Source of the DNA: Shinella sp. UYSO24
GTDB taxonomy: Bacteria; Pseudomonadota; Alphaproteobacteria; Rhizobiales; Rhizobiaceae
NCBI GenBank assembly: GCA_902167985.1
Contig: CABHNZ010000013.1
Coordinates: 115,911 to 179,910, forward strand
DNA: 64,000 nt
Direction: 5' to 3'
In this document: positions 57,765 through 64,000 of the stretch, piece by piece
How positions within the stretch are numbered: position 1 is the stretch's first letter
Layout: each line of letters opens with the position of its first letter
Notes under the pieces: model-generated
Seen by the model: only the letters and a program-made list of their open reading frames with translations
The model's database searches: none
Told to the model about the DNA's origin: nothing
Position numbers and translations under genes: made by a program

Positions 57765-58583
57765 ATGATCAGCAGAAATTTTATCAAGACAGCCTTCGCA
57801 TCGAGCGTCCTGCTCGTGGCAGCGATATCGAGCGCATCGGCGGAAGACGGCGTCCTGCGGATTGGAACCGAGGGTGACGCACCAAAGTTCAGCATGGCCG
57901 ACCCGAGCGGCAATGTGACCGGCTTCGACGCCGAGATCGCCAATGGCATCTGCGCGGAAATGAAGCTCAAGTGCAAGTTTGTCGTTCAGACCTTCAGCTC
58001 GCTCGTGCCCTCGATGGACAGTGATCGTTTCGATGTCATCATTTCCGGTCTGAGCATTACCGATGAGCGTGCCAAGAAGATCGACTATTCGATCCCCTAT
58101 GCCACGACACCGCAGTATTTCGTTGTCGCCAAGGACTCGCCGCTTGCCAAGCTGAAGACGCTGCCGGAGATCGAGAAGGCACTGGCCGGCAAGAGCGTCG
58201 GCGTCGTCACCGGAACGACCTATGCCAAGTTCGTGCAGAAGAACATCCCCTCTGCCGATCTGAAGACCTATGACGCGACGACCCAGCAGCTGGCGGATCT
58301 GGCCAGCGGCCGCATCGATGCAGCCTATGGCGATTCCCCGACCTGGATGGATTTCTTCGCCACCCCGGACGGCGCCAATTTCACCAGGATCGACGTCAAG
58401 GTCATGGCGATGGACGACCCGGAAACCCTCGGCAAGGGCATGGGCGTCGGCATGCGCAAGGGCAACACGGCCCTGAAGGCAAAAGTTGATGCGGCGCTTT
58501 GCAACATGATCAATGACGGCAAGGTCAAGGAAGCGTCGATGAAGTGGTTCCAGGACGACTATACCATTCCTTGCAAGAAGTGA
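57765..58583 (+). CDS. Polar amino acid ABC substrate-binding protein
   Basis: This is 272 residues with a clear signal peptide (IKTAFASSVLLVAAISSASA). Family 3 motifs are LRIGTEGDAPKFSMADPSGNVTGFDAEI, DVIISGLSITDERAKKIDYS and GVVTGTTYAKFVQKN. Four cysteines at conserved spacing (ICAEMKLKCKF, ALCNM, IPCKK) may form disulfides. AAAGGGGTAACAGA is a good ribosome site. Intact. The ligand is likely a polar or cationic amino acid or amine, inferred from the catabolic genes around it. Confidence 0.93.
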   Translation: MISRNFIKTAFASSVLLVAAISSASAEDGVLRIGTEGDAPKFSMADPSGNVTGFDAEIANGICAEMKLKCKFVVQTFSSLVPSMDSDRFDVIISGLSITDERAKKIDYSIPYATTPQYFVVAKDSPLAKLKTLPEIEKALAGKSVGVVTGTTYAKFVQKNIPSADLKTYDATTQQLADLASGRIDAAYGDSPTWMDFFATPDGANFTRIDVKVMAMDDPETLGKGMGVGMRKGNTALKAKVDAALCNMINDGKVKEASMKWFQDDYTIPCKK

Positions 58584-58633
58584 TCCTTTGAGAAAACGAC
58601 CTGCCTCGCACATTCGCGGGGCAGGCCAACGGG

Positions 58634-59356
58634 ATGGTATCCATGCTGAATGATTTATGGGCGTTGATGATCGAGCGCGGCTGGGCGCTTGCGCTATTGA
58701 AGGGCAGTCTCGTCACCATGCTGATCGGCCTGTCAGGCATGGCGCTCGGCTTTGTCATCGCAATGCCGCTTGCGGTCATGCGCTGGCGAAAATTGCTCGG
58801 CGTATCGCAGATCGTGGATGCCTACAGCATCGTGATCCGCGGCATTCCGGGGCTGCTGATCATCTATCTTCTGTTCTTCGGATCGGTGGATTGGGTCCGC
58901 GCCGTGACCACCATTTTCGGCTATCAGGATGCTGCAGACAACGCTTATCCCTATATTGTCGGTGTCTTCGCCATTGCTGCGATCTCAAGCGCCTATTCGA
59001 TCGAAGTCATCCGCGGTGCACTGCAATCCGTGCCCCACGGTCTGATCGAGGCGGCGCATTCGCTTGCCCTGCCGTGGAAGGTGACATTCTTTCGCATCAC
59101 CTTGCCGCTCGCTCTCAGGCTGGCTCTTGGCGGCATCAACAACGTCTGGCAGATGACGATCAAGGACACGTCCCTCATATCCGTCGTCGGCCTGCAGGAA
59201 CTGATGCGGACTGCCGCCATTGCGGCAGGCATTACGCGCTCTCCACTGCTTTTCTATTGCATCGCCGCGCTGCTCTTCTTCGGCATGACGGCGGTGAGCC
59301 AGTCGATTTTCTCCGCGGTCGAGCGATCTCTCAATCGCGGTTTCGGGGGGCGCTGA
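58634..59356 (+). CDS. Polar amino acid ABC permease 1
   Basis: HisMQ-type permease; 240 residues and about five membrane helices. Features: VIRGIPGLLIIYLLFFG, the ATPase contact loop QSVPHGLIEAAHSLALPWKVTFFRITLP and NNVWQMTIKDTSLISVVGLQELM. ATG 58634 gives MVSMLNDLWALM; an internal Met at 58643 is also possible. It ends one base before the second permease. Intact. Confidence 0.93.
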   Translation: MVSMLNDLWALMIERGWALALLKGSLVTMLIGLSGMALGFVIAMPLAVMRWRKLLGVSQIVDAYSIVIRGIPGLLIIYLLFFGSVDWVRAVTTIFGYQDAADNAYPYIVGVFAIAAISSAYSIEVIRGALQSVPHGLIEAAHSLALPWKVTFFRITLPLALRLALGGINNVWQMTIKDTSLISVVGLQELMRTAAIAAGITRSPLLFYCIAALLFFGMTAVSQSIFSAVERSLNRGFGGR

Positions 59357-59357
59357 C

Positions 59358-60038
59358 ATGGATTTCAGTATTGTTTCCTACGCGGTGCCATTCCTGCTGG
59401 TCGGCGCCCAGACCACGCTTCTGATCGCAGTTTTTGGGGTTGGTCTGGGACTGCCCTTCGGCGTCCTCGTCGGACTTGGTCGCGGATCGCGAAACGGATT
59501 GCTTCAGCGCGTCTGCGACGTCTATTGCGCGGTGTTTCGCGGCACACCGATGCTGGTGCAGATCTTCGTTCTCTATTACGGCCTCGCCCAGATCGAGTTC
59601 GTCCGTCACAATGCGGTCATCTGGTGGCTGATTGGAAGCGGCCTGCATGCCGCCATTCTCGCCGTCATCCTGAACACTGGCGCCTATACCGCCGAAATCT
59701 TCCGGACGGCCTTCCTGTCCTTGCCGAAGGGGCTGATCGAAGCGGCCGAGGCTTGCGGCATGTCGCCCTGGCACGTGTTTTCCAGGGTCAAGTTTCCGCT
59801 GGCGCTGCGGCAGGCTCTGCCGGCCTATAGCAGCGAGGTGGCCATTATCGTCAAGGAGTCGAGCCTCGCCTCGACAATCACCGTGCTTGAAATCACCGGC
59901 TACGCCAAACGGCTGATGAGCGAAACCTTCGCCATCATGGAGATCTTCATCATCACGGCCGTCTTCTATCTCGCCATCAACGTCATTGCGCTGACGAGCC
60001 TGAAACTGCTCGAACGGCGTCTGGCCTTCACTCGATAA
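59358..60038 (+). CDS. Polar amino acid ABC permease 2
   Basis: HisMQ-type permease, 226 residues: CAVFRGTPMLVQIFVLYYGL, YTAEIFRTAFLSLPKGLIEAAEACGM and VAIIVKESSLASTITVLEITG. It should form a heterodimer with the preceding permease. It starts one base after it, and the cupin gene follows within 24 bases. Intact. Confidence 0.93.
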   Translation: MDFSIVSYAVPFLLVGAQTTLLIAVFGVGLGLPFGVLVGLGRGSRNGLLQRVCDVYCAVFRGTPMLVQIFVLYYGLAQIEFVRHNAVIWWLIGSGLHAAILAVILNTGAYTAEIFRTAFLSLPKGLIEAAEACGMSPWHVFSRVKFPLALRQALPAYSSEVAIIVKESSLASTITVLEITGYAKRLMSETFAIMEIFIITAVFYLAINVIALTSLKLLERRLAFTR

Positions 60039-60061
60039 CACGGCTTCTGAAAGGTTTTAAC

Positions 60062-60415
60062 ATGTCCAAGCTCACCTTCATCGACCAGAATAATCTTCCT
60101 GTTCCCCGCAAGGGCCAGCCCCTGCCGGAGCGGCTGATCGAAGGCGACCCGCGTTTTCTGTCCTGGGATATCGCAAAGACCGAGGATGGCCAGGTATCCT
60201 GCGGTCTGTGGGAAGCGACGCCCGGTGCCTATCGCTCGATCAAGGGTACGGTCTTCGAGTTCTGCTACATCCTCTCCGGCGTCTCCGAGCTGACCGAGGA
60301 TGGCGGTGAAACCCGCCAGCTGAAGGCAGGCGACAGCTTCGTCATGCATCCGGGCTTTGAAGGTGTCTGGAAGGTCATCGAGACCACTCGCAAAATCTGG
60401 GTCGAGCGCAGCTGA
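60062..60415 (+). CDS. Small cupin protein (EutQ/DUF861-like)
   Basis: This is 117 residues, one cupin barrel. Visible are SCGLWEATPGAYRSIKGTVFEFCYILSG with the conserved acidic residue, ELTEDGGETRQLKAGDSFVMHPGFEGVWKV and the closing KIWVERS, as in the DUF861 cupins often found next to amine or amino-acid oxidases. The enzymatic role is unknown. The ribosome site is GAAAGGTTTTAAC. It sits between the transporter and the FAD oxidase, so it is probably part of the same pathway. Confidence 0.85.
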   Translation: MSKLTFIDQNNLPVPRKGQPLPERLIEGDPRFLSWDIAKTEDGQVSCGLWEATPGAYRSIKGTVFEFCYILSGVSELTEDGGETRQLKAGDSFVMHPGFEGVWKVIETTRKIWVERS

Positions 60416-60459
60416 TCCCAAGCGACAAAGTCGAAAAAACGTCAAAAGAGTAGCCGCGC

Positions 60460-61779
60460 ATGCCTCCATCACTTCCGCACACTGTCCTGTCGACACCCTA
60501 TTGGTGGGACGGCTGCCAGTTCCCTCATCTCCCGGTTCGGGCGGTCAGCCCCACCTGCGATGTGGCGATCGTCGGCGGTGGCTATACGGGCCTCTCGGCC
60601 GCAATAGAGCTCGCCCGTGCCGGACGGCACGTGCAGCTCTTTGACCGGCAATCACTTGGTCAGGCGGCCTCCAGTCGCAATGGCGGGATGGCGAGCGGCA
60701 GCATCCGACCGGGCCGGAAGGAGCTGATCAGGCGGTTCGGCGAAGATCGCGCCAACGCCATTCTGCTTGAAGGCAAGGCAGCGCGTGAGGACCTCTGGTC
60801 CTTCATGGAAAAGGAGAAGGTCGATTGCGAATTCTCGCTCTCGGGCCTCTTCGATGGTGCAATGACCGCGGAGGAAGCGGAGGAGCTGCGCCGTCACGCA
60901 GACCTCCTGCACAGGATCCTGGGTATCGAGGCCTTCTCCGTCGAACAGCGCGACATTGCCAGTTTCATCGGTACGGATCTCTATGTCGGCGGCATGGTCA
61001 GGAAGGATATCGGCGGACTTCATCCGGCAAAGCTTCTCGCCGGCATGATCCGCATCGCCTCATCCACTGATGCCGTGATCCATGAAAACACGGCAGTGCT
61101 GGGGTCCGTGGATGAGAAGGGCGGTGTGCGGATACGCACGGAACGCGGCGAGGTTTTCGCAAAGAAGCTGCTGGTCTGCACGGACGGTTATACGGATGGT
61201 GCCGACCCATGGCTGCGCCGGCGCCTCGTGCCGGTGCGCAGCCGTATCATCGCGACGGAGCCGCTCGCCAGGGATGTGATGGACAGGGTGATGCCGGCCC
61301 GCATGATGTATGGCGACATGCGCAAGCTGAGCTATTACTATCGGCCCTCACCGGACGGCACGCGGATCCTGTTCGGCGGACGCGACGGCACGACGGAAGG
61401 TGATCCCATCGCCCCGACCATCCACCTGCAGGCAGAGCTTGCACGGCTTTTTCCCGAATTGGCGGGCGTGCGTCTCACACATAGCTGGTTCGGTTATGTC
61501 GCCATGAACCGCGACATGGTTCCCCGCATCTTTTCTTCGGGCAACAAGGTCTATGCCACAGGCTATTGCGGCTCTGGCGTGGTCTGGGCGCGCTGGCTCG
61601 GCAAGAAGGCCGCATTCAAGCTGCTCGGCGATGAAATTAAGGCGCAGAGCGCCTTTGATTTTGATCCTGCGCCGAAGGCGATCCCTTTATACCGGGGACG
61701 TCCCTGGTTCATTCCGATCGTCTATTCCATGTATGAGCGGCATGACAGGAAGATACTGCGAAAGATCGAGCAACGGTGA
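60460..61779 (+). CDS. FAD-dependent amine/amino acid oxidase (PuuB/DAO family)
   Basis: This is 439 residues. It has an N-terminal FAD-binding GGGYTGLSAAIELARAG motif after CDVAIV, the SRNGGMASG block and the C-terminal VYATGYCGSGVVWARWLG. Its architecture is that of gamma-glutamylputrescine oxidase and related DAO enzymes, which oxidise a primary or secondary amine to an aldehyde and H2O2. The N-terminal extension with PYWWDG is typical of this subgroup. Together with the aldehyde dehydrogenase and aminotransferase it suggests polyamine or related amine breakdown. Intact. Confidence 0.9.
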   Translation: MPPSLPHTVLSTPYWWDGCQFPHLPVRAVSPTCDVAIVGGGYTGLSAAIELARAGRHVQLFDRQSLGQAASSRNGGMASGSIRPGRKELIRRFGEDRANAILLEGKAAREDLWSFMEKEKVDCEFSLSGLFDGAMTAEEAEELRRHADLLHRILGIEAFSVEQRDIASFIGTDLYVGGMVRKDIGGLHPAKLLAGMIRIASSTDAVIHENTAVLGSVDEKGGVRIRTERGEVFAKKLLVCTDGYTDGADPWLRRRLVPVRSRIIATEPLARDVMDRVMPARMMYGDMRKLSYYYRPSPDGTRILFGGRDGTTEGDPIAPTIHLQAELARLFPELAGVRLTHSWFGYVAMNRDMVPRIFSSGNKVYATGYCGSGVVWARWLGKKAAFKLLGDEIKAQSAFDFDPAPKAIPLYRGRPWFIPIVYSMYERHDRKILRKIEQR

Positions 61780-61786
61780 GGTAGCG

Positions 61787-62719
61787 ATGGTCTTTCTGTT
61801 TCTCTGCGATGCAGACCGCGGCTCGATCTTTGCTCAGGCCTTCGCCGAACACCTGCCCGAGGTCCGGTTTTCGATGCAGCCTGATCAGGTGGCGCCGGAT
61901 GAAGTCCGCTTCATCATGACATGGAAGCCGCCGGCCGATCTGGACCGTTACAAGAACCTCGAAGCGATATTCTGTATCGGAGCGGGCGTCGACCAGTTCT
62001 CAGGAGCCGCCATTCCCGATGGCGTCAAGCTGATCCGGATGGTGGATCAAAGCATTACCCGGATGGTGACGGAATATGTCATCATGGCGGTACTATCCCT
62101 GCACCGTAATCTGCACGTCTATATCGACCAGCAGCGCCATCGGACATGGCATGAGATCGTGCCGCAGCCGCAATCTGCTGATCGCCGGGTTTCTGTTCTG
62201 GGGCTGGGGGTTCTCGGTCAGGCAGCTCTGCACCACCTGAAGGGTTTTGGCTTCCAGCTTTCCGGCTGGAGCCGCTCGGCCCGCACGATCGAAGGTGTCG
62301 CCTGCCATAGCGGGGAAGCCGGCCTTGCGAGTATGCTCGCACAGACCGATATTCTCATCTGCCTCCTGCCGCTGACGAAGGATACGGCCGGTATCCTCGA
62401 TAAAGACCTGTTTGAAAAACTGCCTCGCGGCGCCAGCCTGGTTCAGGCGGGCAGGGGCCGACAGCTCGACGCTGACGCACTCCTCGCTGCGCTTGATGCC
62501 GGCCATCTCTCGGGCGCTTTCCTGGATGTCACCGATCCGGAGCCGCTGCCATCCGACAATCGGCTCTGGTCGCATCCGAAGATCGTCATAACGCCGCATA
62601 TTGCGGCAATCACCCAGCCGCAGTCTGCCGCCATGACGACCATCGATAACCTCAGGCTTCTGCGTGCCGGCGAGGATCCCAAGGGTCTGGTCGATAGGGC
62701 TGAGTTTCAGGTCGTTTGA
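61787..62719 (+). CDS. ghrA: Glyoxylate/hydroxypyruvate reductase GhrA-like D-2-hydroxyacid dehydrogenase
   Basis: This is 310 residues from ATG 61787 (MVFLFLCDADRGS) with GTGAGG upstream. An N-terminal part with IFCIGAGVDQF is followed by the nucleotide-binding VLGLGVLGQAALHHL. Catalytic residues lie in LVQAGRGRQLDADALLAAL (Arg), DVTDPEPLP (Glu) and ITPHIAAITQP (His). It reduces 2-keto acids such as glyoxylate or hydroxypyruvate with NADPH. It is eight bases after the FAD oxidase and is probably the last gene of the operon, possibly removing a keto acid formed there. Intact. Confidence 0.88.
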   Translation: MVFLFLCDADRGSIFAQAFAEHLPEVRFSMQPDQVAPDEVRFIMTWKPPADLDRYKNLEAIFCIGAGVDQFSGAAIPDGVKLIRMVDQSITRMVTEYVIMAVLSLHRNLHVYIDQQRHRTWHEIVPQPQSADRRVSVLGLGVLGQAALHHLKGFGFQLSGWSRSARTIEGVACHSGEAGLASMLAQTDILICLLPLTKDTAGILDKDLFEKLPRGASLVQAGRGRQLDADALLAALDAGHLSGAFLDVTDPEPLPSDNRLWSHPKIVITPHIAAITQPQSAAMTTIDNLRLLRAGEDPKGLVDRAEFQVV

Positions 62720-63059
62720 ACCGACCTTGCTTGTCGACATATGTACAAAGGGGCGATCCCAAGAAGCCCGATAGGTGCCGCGGGTGGCTGGGCCGCCGAG
62801 GCGATAACGACCTCACTAGCCAATCTTGTCCGACCTGTATCTTCTTGCGCAATTGTGGAGTTGGGCGCAAGGACGAGGCGTGACCCTAGAAAGGCGGAAT
62901 GATAGCTCTCAGTCGTTCACAAGATGACACGTTTTGTCGGCGGACTGCATTCTACTGGTTCCAGCCGCATTCGTTCCCATCTCGTTCTGGCAAACTGAAA
63001 GGCGTTTTGTGCATCGCGCATCGAACGCGTTTCACCACCTTTCACAGAGAGAGATTGAA
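62720..63059. other. Intergenic stretch between GhrA and SDR genes
   Basis: 340 bases with no recognisable gene. The frame in front of the SDR gene stays open back to 62934, but it lacks a ribosome site and family resemblance. A promoter for the SDR gene is expected here; none is convincing. Confidence 0.45.
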
Positions 63060-63811
63060 ATGTACTCCGACAGGAAGGTTGCACTCATCACCGGCGGGGC
63101 CCGTGGCCTGGGGCTCGAGACGGGACGTCAGCTCGCCGAGAAGGGGTTTCATGTAATCATAGCCGCTCGCGATGCAGAGGCGGCCGAGGCCGCCGCAAAT
63201 GGATTGCGAGTAGGCGGCTACAATGCGTCATCGGTTCAGCTTGACGTCGCCTCCGACACAGACCGCCAAGGCGTACACCAGCACATCGGAGAGAAATTCG
63301 GAAAGCTCGATGTCTTGGTCAACAATGCTGGCGTCCTTCTCGACGGTCCGGATGCGGGTGTCGCGCCCACCAATCCTCCCGGCGAAACGCCGCCGTCAGT
63401 ACTCCGCAACACGTTTGAGGTGAATTTTTTTGGGCCGATTTTCTTGACCCAGATGCTTTTACCTCTTCTCAAGAAGTCTGAAGCGCCTCGTATCGTGAAT
63501 GTGTCGAGCGTTCTAGGGTCGCTAACCATGCTGTCGGAAGAGAGTTCGCCTGCATATCATGCGCGGTTTGTCGGCTACAACACCTCAAAAGCCGCGTTGA
63601 ACATGTTCACCGTATTGCTGGCGGAGGAGCTTCGTGGATCGGCCATCAAGATCAACTCGGTGCACCCAGGATGGGTCCGGACTGAGATGGGAGGCCAAAA
63701 CGCCGACCTTAGCATACAGTCTGGTGCGTTGACCGCGGTAAAGTATGCGACTTTACCGGATGACGGACCAACAGGAGGTTTTTCCACCTCGAGGAGCGCC
63801 TCCCTTGGTAG
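63060..63811 (+). CDS. Short-chain dehydrogenase/reductase (one-base frameshift at end)
   Basis: NAD(P)-dependent oxidoreductase. ATG 63060 (MYSDRKVALITGG) has GAGAGAGATTGAA before it. Motifs: TGGARGLG for cofactor binding, LVNNAG, NVSSVLGS (catalytic Ser), YNTSKAALN (catalytic Tyr and Lys) and SVHPGWVRTEMGG. The layout is like carbonyl reductase-type SDRs. The end frame breaks in the TTTTT run at 63779-63783; one T gives GGFFHLEERLPW and the stop at 63809-63811, about 250 residues. Without that base the frame runs to 63899. Substrate unknown. Confidence 0.88.
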
Positions 63812-63994
63812 TATCGCGGCTGTTTGTCGCGTGAGATCTGGTTGTCAGCCTCACATCCACGTGGCGTGGAGTACGAAATCGCCGCGCACGGTTCCATAAT
63901 TTAGCTTATCTGATATTTGTATGTAGCCGGGTACATTCTATTTCCAAGTGCGACATGCCAGTAATTTCAATGGCTTCACTTTGGAGATTTTGGC

Positions 63995-64000
63995 ATGTCC
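63995..64000 (+). CDS. Probable start of a further gene at the right edge
   Basis: GGAG (63983-63986), eight bases, then ATG TCC at 63995. Only two codons are inside the window, so this rests on the ribosome site alone. Confidence 0.3.

Noticed and set aside
62934..63059. N-terminal extension of the SDR gene from TTG 62934
   Set aside because: The family begins just before the cofactor motif at MYSDRKVALITGG, and a good ribosome site precedes ATG 63060.
1..64000. Insertion sequences, CRISPR arrays, tRNA or rRNA genes
   Set aside because: I saw no transposase-like frame, no regularly spaced repeat array, and no recognisable tRNA or rRNA sequence.

Overview
The window looks like part of a conjugative replicon (large plasmid or chromid) of an alphaproteobacterium in the Rhizobiaceae (Rhizobium/Agrobacterium/Ensifer type). 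The reasons are the Ti/rhizobial-type transfer genes traA and traCDG arranged around an IncQ/Ti-like oriT, small conserved plasmid genes (DUF736, DUF2493, WGR, toprim primase, strawberry-notch helicase), high GC with GC-rich third positions, and iron boxes of the TGA-N9-TCA type known for the rhizobial regulator RirA. No replication genes, rRNA, tRNA, insertion sequence or CRISPR array was recognised.

Layout. 1-9.3 kb is the transfer module: zeta-toxin-like gene, a small antitoxin-like gene and the TraA relaxase-helicase on the minus strand, then the oriT (inverted repeat plus nic GCG/CCCT at 6669/6670), then traC, traD and traG on the plus strand. 9.3-21.5 kb is the plasmid leading-region type backbone: membrane protein, WGR protein, a 55-residue coiled ORF, DUF736, a damaged pyrF, an Xre/RES toxin-antitoxin pair, an HU protein, DUF2493, toprim primase and a methylase-helicase of about 1,480 residues. 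Several strong inverted-repeat elements lie in front of minus-strand genes here. 22-34.3 kb is a catabolic/transport island: RpiR regulator, two Dpp-type ABC systems (the first broken), a GH28 glycosidase and an AGE-family epimerase/isomerase. 34.5-52.4 kb holds a diguanylate cyclase and two consecutive siderophore operons, each FecI-FecR-TonB receptor-ABC transporter; the first also has fhuF and a decayed fhuC. 52.7-64 kb holds an S21 paralogue, an Lrp regulator and a long amine/amino-acid operon (aldehyde dehydrogenase, class III aminotransferase, polar amino acid ABC transporter, cupin, FAD amine oxidase, GhrA-like dehydrogenase), then a short-chain dehydrogenase.

A key caution: about thirty apparent frameshifts are spread over some nineteen genes, nearly all consistent with loss of exactly one base, often in a homopolymer run. 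Restoring one base at each site rebuilds full-length proteins with intact motifs. I read these as consensus errors, not pseudogenes, and annotate such genes as single CDSs over their whole span. Exceptions that look like genuine decay are pyrF (in-frame TAA), fhuC (in-frame TAG plus changed ATPase residues) and the permease at 25.6 kb (C-terminal third missing).

How the parts work together: TraA and TraG move the element from oriT. The plus strand would enter the recipient first and is the template for the minus-strand leading-region genes. The metabolic cargo suggests a plant- or soil-associated host that scavenges plant cell-wall sugars, ferric siderophores and amines.
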